The notes: generated from the letters alone by a model not told the origin. A stretch of DNA of 64,000 bases from Dyadobacter sp. CECT 9275 (GCF_907164905.1 NZ_CAJRAF010000001.1:1647001-1711000); one strand, 5' to 3'; positions 16,901-25,634 are shown, counted from the stretch's first letter. Translations and numbers: made by a program.

Positions 16901-17410
16901 TTGTGTACCCTTTACCACGATACTTACACCAGGAAGCGCTTCCTGGTTCTCCGAAGCAGTCACTTTCCCCTTGACAACGATATCGATGGGTAAAATGGCA
17001 CGCTGTAATTTTTCTTCCAGTGCTGGCAGTACCAGGTCAGATGTGTTTTTAGAGCGTGCCAGAACGATCTGGTCGTTGATGACCTTATAGCTTATACCCC
17101 GTGGCGACAAAAGCATGTCGAGTACTTTGGACAACTTTTGTTTTTCCACGCGAAGGTTGATTTTGTCGCGGAGGGATATACGGGTACTGTACACGAACTT
17201 CACATCCGTTTTTTCCTGAATTTGCCCCAAAGCATCCTTGAGGCTGAGATTATTGAAATTCAGTGTCATATCCTGGCTGAGCACAGACTGAGCTGAACTT
17301 TCCCTTGCATAGGCAAAACTGCCGAGCAGCGCTGCTAAAACACATTGAAACAATCCGATGCGCATAAGTTTTAGCCAGTTAACCGGCTTGTTACGTACTG
17401 ATTTTTCCAT
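13994..17410 (-). CDS. SusC/RagA family TonB-linked outer-membrane transporter with STN domain
   Basis: An 1138-aa outer-membrane channel. After a signal peptide (ends ...SFAYARESSAQ) comes an STN/secretin domain (about residues 45-120, MTLNFNNLSLKDALGQIQEK). Then a carboxypeptidase-regulatory-like repeat (VKGKVTASENQEALPGVSIVVKG) and the plug with DGVPNAPYNPADIESITVLKDAASAAIYG, then the 22-strand barrel ending AGLRLKF. The STN domain is the docking site for a FecR anti-sigma factor, matching the FecR gene next door. ATG at 17410 is chosen; a TTG at 17494 would add 28 residues through a repeat region. It imports an unknown substrate with energy from TonB. Confidence 0.95.
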   Translation of the reverse strand: MEKSVRNKPVNWLKLMRIGLFQCVLAALLGSFAYARESSAQSVLSQDMTLNFNNLSLKDALGQIQEKTDVKFVYSTRISLRDKINLRVEKQKLSKVLDMLLSPRGISYKVINDQIVLARSKNTSDLVLPALEEKLQRAILPIDIVVKGKVTASENQEALPGVSIVVKGTQKGTTTDANGEFEIEVPNVESTLIFSFVGYEPQEILVGTQSVINVGLKADTKSLEEVVVIGYGTMKKGDLSSAVSTVPDMEQIKNRPVLNVGAMIQGKVAGVTAVNNGGHPNSGPKVTIRGVGSRGDESVLYVVDGVPNAPYNPADIESITVLKDAASAAIYGAFSGSAGVILITTRQAAEGKPSVEYSGFTGAKNAWKLPQSLTAVNEAKVSNLAYTNAGLAPLDGWNADKNPYAQVTRTDWIDEIFRTGVVQRHNVSVNAGTGKFSTLLQGRYEKEEGTLINTFSQNISLRLNASYKFTDNIKLRQDVFYNNSDSRGTSTESGYSGTVLSAIYMPRSAAAYYDDGTFGGVGPRDSQYLGIHGDAISPLATLLRNNSTNKESVMQSVTELSYNDIIPGLSYVSRFSFRQGSKLYKNFTPRRTEPGKPDGQNTLDYSTGRNFNWIWENTANYSKVLGKHNIGAMASMTAQENFNREFAISAKGFQNEADWAQFFINATIFDQNKPTDKETKDRTASYVGRLSYSWADRYFVTGSYRYDIAGRLAKGYRGKGFPAVTAAWKLSSEPFFDIKGIDLVKFRASWGRIGNINSIPLYYGYPALSTDETNQIGDAAPNTYAMFINSRFNPELSWETSQQTDIGLDVSILKQRLTITADYFDKLTFDLIKQQDTEWTNTFGYGAPSINQGKIRNSGFELAASWKDKAGDFGYEIGGNFATLKNRVDYIDNNPRSVWAHTESWRSILTPYRSTVGQPYYSYWLIKNAGIFQTDAAAAEYVSSTGTRIQPNAKAGDLKFIDENGDGKIDDLDRVYMGNAFPEITYGFTANVTWKNFDASIFFQGVGGVKLFHAFKQSTLNGAEQGYNRWDKILDAWSETNTGSDIPKIRANDPNRNFQTNSDWYLEDGDYLRLKNLMIGYTFTQLPKNMNLRIYVSGDNLLTFTKYSGMDPEVGNIGLDGGQYPVSRIYSAGLRLKF

Positions 17411-17461
17411 AATTTTGACTGTCTGATTATTTTGAACTGATTGGACAAGAACCTCTTGCAT

Positions 17462-17531
17462 TGTGGTGGTACACAATGTTTTCAAAAGGGGCAAATACTA
17501 AGCACGGGAGGGTCGGGTGTGGTGGTACACA
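17462..17531 (-). promoter_or_regulatory. Two identical 14-bp repeats upstream of susC
   Basis: TGTGGTGGTACACA occurs at 17462-17475 and 17518-17531, 56 bp apart (about five helical turns). Each copy is an inverted repeat TGTG-N6-CACA. Both lie in the untranslated region between fecR and susC, a likely control region for susC. The binding protein is not known. Confidence 0.5.
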
Positions 17532-17629
17532 TCCGGCTCTTTCGCTTTTTTGGGTCAGGGAGGAATTGTAAATTTTTTGTGCATAAAGTCAGGATTGGTT
17601 GTGTTGGGATATTGTATTTTTATGTCTGA

Positions 17630-18643
17630 TTATTCGCACGAAGGACCGTCTAGCAGGATCGTTTTTCCAGAGATACTGTAACTTGCGTCCAGTGAGGTAC
17701 AAAGCATTTCCATAATGGCAGGTAACGATTGCTGTTCGAAATCGGCTGTCAGTCCACATTCTGCCATTTTGGGGTTCATCAGATGGATCTTAATATCAAA
17801 GCGTTCGTCGAGTAGTTCAATTACTCTTTTGACTGGCGTACCTTCAAATACAATGGAGACGGGTTCATAAATTTCCTTTTTCGGCTGGGCAGGTATTTTA
17901 GCCATTGTGAGCCGCTCAGACCCGAGTTCAAAAAATGCCTGCTCCCTGGGTTTCAGTACCATCGGTTGTGTGTTGGAATCTGTATTTGTTGAACTTACTG
18001 ATACAGAGCCTGATACTACCGAAATTTCATAAATCTTCTGATTAGCAGAGGCTTTCACATTAAAGCTGGTACCCAATACTTTTATCTGCATCTGCCCCAC
18101 TGCAATGTAAAAGGGATGTTTACTATCGTGCGCTACATCAAAATAGCCTTCGCCCGAAAATTTAACCTTGCGATCGGCCTGGTCAAAAACTGCCGGATAA
18201 CTGATACTTGCCTCACTATACATCCATACGGTTGTGCCATCCGGTAACTTGTGTTGATTTATTTTTGAGTCGTTATTAGTAAAAGTGACCAGTTTATCTT
18301 CTGTAACCGGTTTGTTTTCAGCGACAATGATCTGATCCCTGGTGCCCGTTTTTTTTAAAGCAAAGTAACCCAGGGCGAACACAAGGAAGGAAGCCGCCGC
18401 TGCTACGGACCATCTGACCAGCCTGGATCTGTTTGTAGCGGAGCCTTCGGAAAGTGCCCTTTCGATAAATGAATAGGTTTCGGTTTTTAATCTTTTTTGT
18501 TCATGTTCTGGCAGCGTATCCAGGTAATTGGGTATGCCGTTAATCGCATTATACCATTTCTCAACCGTTTCCTTTTCCTGGTCTGTGCACTGGCTATCCA
18601 GGTATTTTTTAAGCAAATGGTGAGAAATAAACGGCTGTTTCAT
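17630..18643 (-). CDS. FecR family anti-sigma factor
   Basis: A 337-aa inner-membrane protein. A cytoplasmic sigma-binding region of about 75 aa comes first, then a membrane span (SVAAAASFLVFALGYFAL). The FecR domain includes HKLPDGTTVWMYSEASISYP and KVKFSGEGYFDVAHDSKHPFYIAVGQMQIKVLGTSFNV. The C-terminal DUF4974 domain (IVFEGTPVKRVIELLDERFDIKI) completes the Bacteroidota form. It relays the signal from the SusC STN domain to the ECF sigma factor at 20749. It lies between the phosphatase fusion and susC, and has its own ECF-type promoter. Confidence 0.94.
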   Translation of the reverse strand: MKQPFISHHLLKKYLDSQCTDQEKETVEKWYNAINGIPNYLDTLPEHEQKRLKTETYSFIERALSEGSATNRSRLVRWSVAAAASFLVFALGYFALKKTGTRDQIIVAENKPVTEDKLVTFTNNDSKINQHKLPDGTTVWMYSEASISYPAVFDQADRKVKFSGEGYFDVAHDSKHPFYIAVGQMQIKVLGTSFNVKASANQKIYEISVVSGSVSVSSTNTDSNTQPMVLKPREQAFFELGSERLTMAKIPAQPKKEIYEPVSIVFEGTPVKRVIELLDERFDIKIHLMNPKMAECGLTADFEQQSLPAIMEMLCTSLDASYSISGKTILLDGPSCE

Positions 18644-18676
18644 TTAAAGAAATAAAGAGAAAGTGATTTATAAATG

Positions 18677-18709
18677 TGAGGTCGCACGCCAGCGGGGTAA
18701 CCCTTACTC
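18677..18709 (-). promoter_or_regulatory. ECF-type promoter-like element upstream of fecR
   Basis: On the minus strand GAGTAAGGGTTA (-35-like) is followed after 12 nt by GCGAC (-10-like). A T/A-rich block (ATTTTTTTAAATATTTTTTT) sits just upstream. The element matches the one at 20705-20737 at 24 of 33 positions and ends about 34 bp before the fecR ATG. Sigma recognition is inferred from placement and repetition. Confidence 0.55.
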
Positions 18710-18844
18710 AGATCAAAAAAATATTTAAAAAAATCTTCGGATTTATCAACAGAGAGCCGTCGAATCCAGGAAGTATCGGTAAGGGCAGGACGTACTGATT
18801 AAGGTATTTTCATTGTAATTGATTGATAGTGATATGCTTTTGTG

Positions 18845-20680
18845 TTATTTGGAATGGTACTTTTTCAGAAGAGTAAGCATTCTGGAAAAAATTTCGGTGT
18901 TTTCATAAACTCCGCGAAAATCCATAGAGTGAGGACCATAGGCAAATACTGGTACCATCACCGAGGTATGGTCGTTGGTACTGAAATTCCCATCCACATA
19001 TCCTTTTTTGAAGTCGCCGTCCAATAAAGACAGGCCGCCTGTTTCATGGTCTGCCGTTACGATCACGAGGGTCTCGCCATTGGAATCCGCGAATTTCAAC
19101 GCTTCGCCAATCAGTTTGTCAAAATCCAGCATTTCAGTTACCACATAAGGAAGTTTGTTGGCATGACCGCCGTAATCAATTTGTGCACCTTCGGCCATCA
19201 TAAAAAATCCGGCTTTGCCTTTGCCTAGTTCCGTGGTAGCTTTATGAAATGCTTCAGTCAGGAAATCTCCTCTGCCTTGCAGTACCGGAACCGTTTTTGT
19301 TTTATCCAGTAGTACAAACGGAGTTTTGAGAGAAGTAATATCCTGCCAGTCTTCCGAAAATTTCACGCCTTTCAACTGCAGGCTGTCGGCTATTTTCCCC
19401 CGTTTGAAGAATGAATTATCGCCCCCGATGAGTATATCCACCGGCGACCTGAGGTAATCGTGCGCTATTTCTTTTTCCATTTCCCTGAAAGGCTGGTGTG
19501 CGAAAAAGGCAGCTGGAGTAGCATCCGTAACGGGACCGGCCGAGATCAGAGCCGAGCGGATGCCAAGTGGTTTAATCAGTTCGGGCAGATTGGAAACCGC
19601 ATTAAAATTACTGTCAACCCCTATGGCCCGGTTTCTGGTTTTGTGTCCGGTAGCCATTGCAGTAGCCCCGGCGGCTGAGTCGGTAATGTAACTATCCGAA
19701 GCGTTTGTTTTTGAAAAGCCTATATTGAGAAAGCGGGATAAATTGAGCACCCCATGGTTTGCCGTTAGGCCTGAGTATATCTGTGCCAGGCCCATTCCGT
19801 CGCCAATCAGCAGTATTATATTTCTAACCTTGCTGAACCTGTCGTTGTTTTTATAGGAAGGCTGGTAAGGTGTATAGGATCCTGCATGGGTATACTCCGC
19901 ATTTTTCCGGTTTTTCAAATAGTTGCCAAGTGCTTCAATTTTATCTGTGTTCAGATAATCGACATGGAGGTTCATCAGCATTTTCCAGGCATTTACATGA
20001 TCTGGTGTAGCCCAGAACCTGATTTTTTTTCCCATGCTGTGGGTTTGCGCTATGACACTTTCTATTTCCTGTTTTTCCTTGGCAACCAGAATACCCTTTC
20101 CGTTCCATTTGGTATAATGCTGAAACGACTGGCTGATGAGGCCAATGCGGGATAGTTCTTCCTGGGTGTATGCAATACCCGGCCGGCCGTCAAACGAGAA
20201 GTAGGGAGGGTAATCGGCAAAATTTCGCGGAGACGGCGAATTCCCGCTGATCACCACGCTGACTTTTCCGCGGGGTATCAAAATGTCCTGATAGTGGTCC
20301 AGCTCTTTTTTCAGCGCCTCCATGGTAGATTTGCTTTCTGTTTTGATATCAATGAGTAGCTGGATCGGACCATCTGATTTTGGATATACCCGGCCATCAT
20401 TTCCGTTAATCTGGGTTTGCAGGGGAATCAGGTACAGCTCTTTCAGGGTTTTTCCCCGTTTTATGTTTTTAGCTTCATGGGCTACGAACAAGGTATCATT
20501 TTTCAGAAACACATCTGCCTCGATGGACCCGAACTGCTGATAGTAGGCCCGCCAGAATGGTATATCCTGCTCATAATCATTGTGAGAATGCGCCTGAGCG
20601 GTGGAATAATGAGCGGGCTGGGCCAGGGTGAAGCCAATGGAAAGAAATAAAAGAGCAAGAATGGTAAATCTGGAAATCAT
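18845..20680 (-). CDS. Fused glycerophosphodiester phosphodiesterase-like / alkaline phosphatase
   Basis: A 611-aa secreted two-domain enzyme with signal MISRFTILALLFLSIGFTLAQ. The N-terminal half (about residues 30-250) is a PI-PLC/GDPD-type barrel: AQAHSHNDYEQ (metal His), SIEADVF (Glu/Asp) and LFVAHEAK (His). The C-terminal half (about 285-610) is a PhoA-type alkaline phosphatase: NIILLIGDGMG, DSAAGATAMATGHKT with the nucleophile Ser, EGAQIDYGGHAN and IVTADHETGG. Together the domains could open a phosphodiester and then remove phosphate. ATG at 20680 is used because the longer reading starts with TTG at 20701, very close to the promoter element. It lies between sigma and anti-sigma genes, an unusual place for an enzyme. 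Confidence 0.88.
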   Translation of the reverse strand: MISRFTILALLFLSIGFTLAQPAHYSTAQAHSHNDYEQDIPFWRAYYQQFGSIEADVFLKNDTLFVAHEAKNIKRGKTLKELYLIPLQTQINGNDGRVYPKSDGPIQLLIDIKTESKSTMEALKKELDHYQDILIPRGKVSVVISGNSPSPRNFADYPPYFSFDGRPGIAYTQEELSRIGLISQSFQHYTKWNGKGILVAKEKQEIESVIAQTHSMGKKIRFWATPDHVNAWKMLMNLHVDYLNTDKIEALGNYLKNRKNAEYTHAGSYTPYQPSYKNNDRFSKVRNIILLIGDGMGLAQIYSGLTANHGVLNLSRFLNIGFSKTNASDSYITDSAAGATAMATGHKTRNRAIGVDSNFNAVSNLPELIKPLGIRSALISAGPVTDATPAAFFAHQPFREMEKEIAHDYLRSPVDILIGGDNSFFKRGKIADSLQLKGVKFSEDWQDITSLKTPFVLLDKTKTVPVLQGRGDFLTEAFHKATTELGKGKAGFFMMAEGAQIDYGGHANKLPYVVTEMLDFDKLIGEALKFADSNGETLVIVTADHETGGLSLLDGDFKKGYVDGNFSTNDHTSVMVPVFAYGPHSMDFRGVYENTEIFSRMLTLLKKYHSK

Positions 20681-20704
20681 AATCTGTTTGAAGTTTTTCA
20701 AAGG

Positions 20705-20737
20705 GTAAGTCGCTTCCCGGAGGCTTAACCCTTAGTC
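20705..20737 (-). promoter_or_regulatory. ECF-type promoter-like element upstream of the phosphodiesterase/phosphatase gene
   Basis: On the minus strand GACTAAGGGTTA is followed after 12 nt by GCGAC, ending about 28 bp before the ATG at 20680. It matches the element at 18677-18709 at 24 of 33 positions. The surroundings also form a partial hairpin (GGGTAAG with CTTAACCC). Confidence 0.55.
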
Positions 20738-20748
20738 CTGTGCTGATA

Positions 20749-21339
20749 TCAGGACAATAATTGTAAAAAGATAATCAGGTAGGGAAGGTGCTCCCTCAGA
20801 TAACTGCGGAGGATACGAAGGGCTTTGGTAATGTGCTGCTCTACTGTTTTTTCAGAAATAACCAGTTGCAGGGCTATCTCTTTATTGGATAATCCCTGTC
20901 GGCTCAGTACAAAAACTTCCCGGCACTTGGGTGGCAGTAAATGAAGTCCCTCCTCGTAGCGGTTACGCAGATCGCTGGTAATAGCCTCCTGATCGGTTGT
21001 GACGGTACTTTCGTCGCTGCGGTAGATACCCCACTGGCTGTAATGATGCTGGCGGGTATGCTCTTTTCTGTAATACGAAATGATCAGTTTTTTAACAACA
21101 GCAAACAGGTAGGGGCGGCAGGATAAGATCTCGTTCCGGTAGCGTTGTTGCCACAGGTTCACAAATAATTCCTGAACAATTTCCTGTGCCGAAAATTCAT
21201 CATTGATCTTGCTGTACGCATAGTTGAAAAGTACGCGAAAGTATCTTTCGTATAATTCCTGAAAAGCGGCCTTATCGTCCTGACTGCGGATCAGGACGAT
21301 AATTTCTTCATCGGAAAGTGATAGATACTGTTGATTCAT
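20749..21339 (-). CDS. RNA polymerase ECF sigma factor
   Basis: A 196-aa sigma-70 family ECF factor. Region 2 is DDKAAFQELYERYFRVLFNYAYSKINDEFSAQEIVQELFVNLWQQR. Region 4 is LLPPKCREVFVLSRQGLSNKEIALQLVISEKTVEQHITKALRILR, with the helix-turn-helix. No transmembrane or extra domain. It directs RNA polymerase to the locus when the FecR signal releases it. It is the first gene of the leftward phosphoester/SusCD locus and ends 68 bp before the phosphatase ATG. The divergent araR gene starts 200 bp away. Confidence 0.95.
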   Translation of the reverse strand: MNQQYLSLSDEEIIVLIRSQDDKAAFQELYERYFRVLFNYAYSKINDEFSAQEIVQELFVNLWQQRYRNEILSCRPYLFAVVKKLIISYYRKEHTRQHHYSQWGIYRSDESTVTTDQEAITSDLRNRYEEGLHLLPPKCREVFVLSRQGLSNKEIALQLVISEKTVEQHITKALRILRSYLREHLPYLIIFLQLLS

Positions 21340-21541
21340 GAGAAGCGCACTTACTTATGAACGAAGTAATTAATTTTTTTGCAAATTTGGCTTTAAATCT
21401 GGTTTTTCTTGTTCAGGTAAATATTAAGTAATCCGGTTAATTTTTGAGCCTTTGTTAAAAATAAAATAACAGAATACGCTTGTATGCCATCGGATTTATG
21501 AGAAGCAAAAAAGCATATCTGTTACCCACCATGCATATTTC

Positions 21542-22246
21542 ATGATAAATTATCCTCAGTCATCCAGAATTTTCCTGGCTATAGATTGCATCATTTTTGG
21601 ATTTGACGGAAAAGACCTAAAACTGTTGCTGATCAAAAGAAATTTTGAGCCGGAACGGGGAAAATGGTCGTTGATGGGAGGTTTTTTGGAGCCTTCTGAG
21701 GATCTGGAAGTAGGGGCTGCCCGTATTTTACATGATTTGACAGGGCTAAAAAATGTTTATTTTGAGCAACTCGCTGTATTTGGAAAAACCGACCGGGATC
21801 CGGGAGAACGTACCGTTTCCATTGTTTTCTTTGCACTGATCAAGATTGATGAACACGACAGTGAGTCGGTGAGAAGCCATAATGCCTCCTGGATTGTACT
21901 GGACAATCGTCCTTCACTGATATTTGATCACAACGAAATGGTCCTGAAAGCCATAGAACATCTCCGTTATAAGGCAGCACTTCACCCGATCGGTTTTGAA
22001 CTGCTTCAGGAACGTTTCACCATTCCCCAGCTTCAGAAATTGTATGAAGCTATTTACGGTATACCGCTTGACCGCCGTAACTTCAGCCGAAAACTATTGT
22101 CTACAGGCTTGCTGATCGATACTGGTTTTAAAAACAGTAATTCCACCACTAAGAAAGCCGCACTTTATAAGCTTGACATAGAGAAGTATACCGAACAGTT
22201 TCACTCTTTCTGGAATTTTATGCCGGATTCGATGAAGCAAAATTGA
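21542..22246 (+). CDS. araR: Nudix-related arabinose regulator (AraR/NrtR type)
   Basis: A 234-aa repressor with an N-terminal Nudix-like ligand domain (residues 1-145: KRNFEPERGKWSLMGGFLEPSEDL) and a C-terminal winged helix (about 150-225: FTIPQLQKLYEAIYGIPLDRRNFSRKLL). The Nudix catalytic REXXEE signature is lost: GAARILHDLTG stands where the glutamates should be. It therefore binds rather than hydrolyses, as in the characterised Bacteroides thetaiotaomicron AraR, which responds to L-arabinose. It sits directly upstream of araB-araA-araD, and a 21-bp palindrome lies before araB. The substrate call rests on this context. Confidence 0.88.
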   Translation: MINYPQSSRIFLAIDCIIFGFDGKDLKLLLIKRNFEPERGKWSLMGGFLEPSEDLEVGAARILHDLTGLKNVYFEQLAVFGKTDRDPGERTVSIVFFALIKIDEHDSESVRSHNASWIVLDNRPSLIFDHNEMVLKAIEHLRYKAALHPIGFELLQERFTIPQLQKLYEAIYGIPLDRRNFSRKLLSTGLLIDTGFKNSNSTTKKAALYKLDIEKYTEQFHSFWNFMPDSMKQN

Positions 22247-22309
22247 ATTATTCAGGATACTGAAATGCATGGTAGTGCCTGAGGGGATGGTGTTATTTAA
22301 TCAATAATA

Positions 22310-22351
22310 ATTGTGTCAGGTATACACTATAAGTAGTTTTATTTATATTTG
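22310..22351 (+). promoter_or_regulatory. araB promoter with probable AraR operator
   Basis: ATTGTGT (22310-22316) and ACACTAT (22324-22330) form a palindrome with one mismatch and a 7-nt centre. TATATTTG at 22344-22351 fits the TAnnTTTG -7 box exactly. The palindrome covers the -33 region, so a bound regulator would block RNA polymerase. The araB ATG follows at 22398. Confidence 0.6.
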
Positions 22352-22397
22352 TTATCTGATTATCAAACAAAAAATCAAATTGTATCCTGAACCACCG

Positions 22398-24068
22398 ATG
22401 GCAGAAGATTACGTAATAGGGATTGATTTTGGCACAGATTCCGTCCGTGCACTCGTTGTGAATGCGCACAACGGAAATTCAGTTTCCTCCGCATTACGCG
22501 AGTACCCCAGGTGGAAAGCTGGCAAATATTGTGATCCGTCAAGTTCTCAATTCCGGCAGCACCCGCTCGACTATCTGGAATCCCTGGAAGCTGCTGTTAA
22601 CGAAGCGCTTGCAGGCTGTCCGGCGTCTGTTCGGGAGCAGGTCAGAGGAATTTCCATTGATACAACCGGCTCCACGCCCGTTGCAGTTGATCGGAACGGG
22701 CAGGCGCTTGCCATGCATCCCGCCTTTGCCGAAAATCCTAATGCAATGTTTGTGCTTTGGAAAGACCATACTGCCAATCAGGAGGCGGTTGAGATCAACA
22801 AGCTGGCTAAGCGCTGGACAACGGATTACACACGGTTTGTGGGAGGGATTTATTCATCGGAATGGTTTTGGGCCAAAATATTACATATCCTGCGTGTTGA
22901 CGGCCAGGTTGCTCAGGAAGCATTTTCGTGGATGGAGCACTGCGACTGGATTTCAGCAGAATTGACGGGAGATACCGACCCGCTGAAAATGAAGAGATCC
23001 CGATGCGCAGCAGGCCATAAGGCATTATGGCATCCGGATTTTGACGGACTGCCTTCGGAGGACTTTCTGGTGGCACTGGACCCGCTCCTGGCTGGTATCA
23101 GGTCCCGCCTTTTTGCGGAAACAAGTACCGCAGATCAGCCGTTGGGCACAATATCCCGGCAATGGGCCAAACGGCTCGGGTTACCCGACAATGTGGTGAT
23201 AGGCGTGGGAGCCTTTGACGCACACATGGGTGCGGTGGGAGCAATGATTGAGCCCTATGCCCTGTGTAAGGTAATCGGTACTTCTACATGTGACATGCTG
23301 ATTGCCCCCAACGAGGAGGTAGGACATTTGCTGGTAAAGGGAATCTGCGGACAGGTTGACGGATCCATTGTGCCCGGTATGCTTGGGATGGAGGCGGGGC
23401 AGTCCGCGTTCGGGGATATATATGCCTGGTTTGCCAAGCTGGTCATTTCGCCGGTGAGTGCCCTGTTGGGTGAAGATCAGGCGGCTGAATTGGAAAAAAG
23501 ACTGATTGCCTACCTGTCCGACCAAGCCTTGCTTCTGCCTGTTACTGAAAATGATCCGGTCACGGTGGATTGGCTCAACGGACGACGCACCCCGGATGCG
23601 AACCACATGCTGAAAGGCGCTATCCTCGGTCTTGATCTGGGAAGTGATAGTGCCAAAATATTCAAATCATTGGTCGAAAGTACTGCCTTTGGTTCCAAAA
23701 GTATTGTGGAAAGATTCAAGAAGGAAGGTATCCCCATTCATGAGGTAATTGCGATTGGGGGGGTAGCAAGGAAATCGGGTTATGTGATGCAGGTGCTGTC
23801 GGATGTGCTGAATGTACCCATTAAAGTGGCCGCCGCCGACCAGGCCTGCGCCTTGGGTGCGGCCATGTTTGCGTCAGTAGCCGCCGGAGTACACAAATCG
23901 CTGCCCGAGGCACAGGCAGCGATGGGTTCCGGTTTTGATATGGTTTATCATCCACGGCCCGATGTAGTGCCCGTTTATCAGAAACTATACGGGAAATATA
24001 TTCAGGCCGGTAATTTTATAGAAAACGAATTTTTGGTCAGTCAACTGATTCCGGAAATAACCAACTAA
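22398..24068 (+). CDS. araB: Ribulokinase
   Basis: A 556-aa FGGY-family kinase that phosphorylates L-ribulose, the second step of arabinose breakdown. N-terminal ATP/sugar motif: YVIGIDFGTDSVRALVV. The central part has IDTTGSTPVAV and SSEWFWAKILHILR. The C-terminal FGGY region contains GLDLGSDSAKIFKSLVESTAFGSKSIVERF and VIAIGGVARKSGYVMQVLSDVLN. ATG at 22398 is chosen because an in-frame TTG at 22311 lies inside the operator. It is 15 bp upstream of araA, so they form one transcript. Confidence 0.95.
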   Translation: MAEDYVIGIDFGTDSVRALVVNAHNGNSVSSALREYPRWKAGKYCDPSSSQFRQHPLDYLESLEAAVNEALAGCPASVREQVRGISIDTTGSTPVAVDRNGQALAMHPAFAENPNAMFVLWKDHTANQEAVEINKLAKRWTTDYTRFVGGIYSSEWFWAKILHILRVDGQVAQEAFSWMEHCDWISAELTGDTDPLKMKRSRCAAGHKALWHPDFDGLPSEDFLVALDPLLAGIRSRLFAETSTADQPLGTISRQWAKRLGLPDNVVIGVGAFDAHMGAVGAMIEPYALCKVIGTSTCDMLIAPNEEVGHLLVKGICGQVDGSIVPGMLGMEAGQSAFGDIYAWFAKLVISPVSALLGEDQAAELEKRLIAYLSDQALLLPVTENDPVTVDWLNGRRTPDANHMLKGAILGLDLGSDSAKIFKSLVESTAFGSKSIVERFKKEGIPIHEVIAIGGVARKSGYVMQVLSDVLNVPIKVAAADQACALGAAMFASVAAGVHKSLPEAQAAMGSGFDMVYHPRPDVVPVYQKLYGKYIQAGNFIENEFLVSQLIPEITN

Positions 24069-24083
24069 GAAAAAATACAATCA

Positions 24084-25574
24084 ATGATTGATTTCAAGCA
24101 GTTTGAATTGTGGTTTGTAACAGGTAGCCAGCATCTTTACGGTGAGGACACCCTCAGGCAGGTCAATGAACACGCTCTGATGATAGCCAGGGAGTTATCA
24201 GGTTCAGGGGCAGTGTCGGTTTCGGTAGTATATAAGCCCGTCGTCACAACTTCGGATGAAATTTATAATATCCTTCAGGAAGCAAATGTAAGTAAAAAGT
24301 GTGTTGGGATCCTTGCATGGATGCACACCTTTTCTCCGGCCAAAATGTGGATCAGGGGCCTGCAGATTTTACAAAAACCGCTGCTTCATCTGCATACCCA
24401 GTTCAACAGGGATATTCCCTGGGCAGCGATCGACATGGATTTTATGAATCTGAACCAGTCGGCGCACGGTGATCGGGAGTTCGGGTTCATGATGACGCGC
24501 ATGCGCCTCAACCGCAAAGTTCTGGTAGGGCATTGGCAGGATGCCCAGGTGCTGGCAGGATTAGATCAGTGGGCACGTGTGGCGGTGGCACGGCATGATT
24601 TGTATGGTGCCAAATTCGTAAGATTCGGCGATAACATGCGTGAGGTGGCTGTTACAGAAGGGGATAAGGTTGCGGCCGAAATGACTTTCGGTTTCTCTGT
24701 TAATACCTATGGAGTGGGAGACCTGGTTGCGGTAATCAACGCAGTTTCCGATCAGGAGGTATATGATTTAATCAAAACATATGAAGACCGTTACCATCTG
24801 GTAGCTGACTTAGTCGCGGATGGCACCAGGCGCAAATCCCTTGCCGATGCAGCCCGCATTGAGCTGGGTATCCGTTATTTCTTGCAGGATGGCAATTTTA
24901 AAGGTTTTACCAACACCTTTGAAGATCTGCACGGGATGAAACAATTACCTGGAATTGCCACTCAGCACATGATGGCTTCCGGATATGGTTATGCCGGCGA
25001 AGGTGACTGGAAAACGGCGGCGATGGTCCGGGCACTTAAAGTGATGGGCAGCGGCCTGCCGGGTGGAAATTCATTTATGGAGGACTATACCTATCATTTC
25101 AAGCCAGGGGAAAATCTGGTGCTCGGAGCGCACATGCTGGAAATTTGCCCCACCATCGCTGCAGACAAACCTTCATGCGAAATTCATCCGCTGGGCATCG
25201 GTGGGAAAGACGATCCCGTCAGATTGGTATTTAATGCTTCTCCTGGAAAAGCGCTCAACCTTTCGCTGGTGGACTTGGGAAATCGTTTTCGCCTGCTGGC
25301 TAATGAAGTGGAAGCTGTTGAGGTAAGTAACCCGCTTCCTAAACTGCCGGTTGCACGGGCGCTATGGAAACCGTTGCCGGATATGTCAACAGCCTGCGCG
25401 GCCTGGATTTATGCAGGGGGAGCACATCATACGGTTTACAGTCAGAACCTTTCTGTGCAGCATATAGAAGATTTTGCGGAAATGACTGGCGTGGAACTGG
25501 TGGTTATCGACAAGGACACCCGGCTTCGCCAGCTAAAAAATGAGCTAAGATGGAGTGAAGGATATTATAAGTGA
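24084..25574 (+). CDS. araA: L-arabinose isomerase
   Basis: A 496-aa enzyme converting L-arabinose to L-ribulose with a Mn2+ cofactor. Start [24 protein letters not shown] is the family hallmark. [22 protein letters not shown], the metal-site region [41 protein letters not shown] and C-terminal [13 protein letters not shown] (His ligand) are all present. Full length. Middle gene of araB-araA-araD, 15 bp after araB and 60 bp before araD. Confidence 0.97.
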   Translation: MIDFKQFELWFVTGSQHLYGEDTLRQVNEHALMIARELSGSGAVSVSVVYKPVVTTSDEIYNILQEANVSKKCVGILAWMHTFSPAKMWIRGLQILQKPLLHLHTQFNRDIPWAAIDMDFMNLNQSAHGDREFGFMMTRMRLNRKVLVGHWQDAQVLAGLDQWARVAVARHDLYGAKFVRFGDNMREVAVTEGDKVAAEMTFGFSVNTYGVGDLVAVINAVSDQEVYDLIKTYEDRYHLVADLVADGTRRKSLADAARIELGIRYFLQDGNFKGFTNTFEDLHGMKQLPGIATQHMMASGYGYAGEGDWKTAAMVRALKVMGSGLPGGNSFMEDYTYHFKPGENLVLGAHMLEICPTIAADKPSCEIHPLGIGGKDDPVRLVFNASPGKALNLSLVDLGNRFRLLANEVEAVEVSNPLPKLPVARALWKPLPDMSTACAAWIYAGGAHHTVYSQNLSVQHIEDFAEMTGVELVVIDKDTRLRQLKNELRWSEGYYK

Positions 25575-25634
25575 AAGTTGAGAGATTATTTTGCGGCACC
25601 AAATGTATGATCGCAATACCATTTTAAATAAAAT

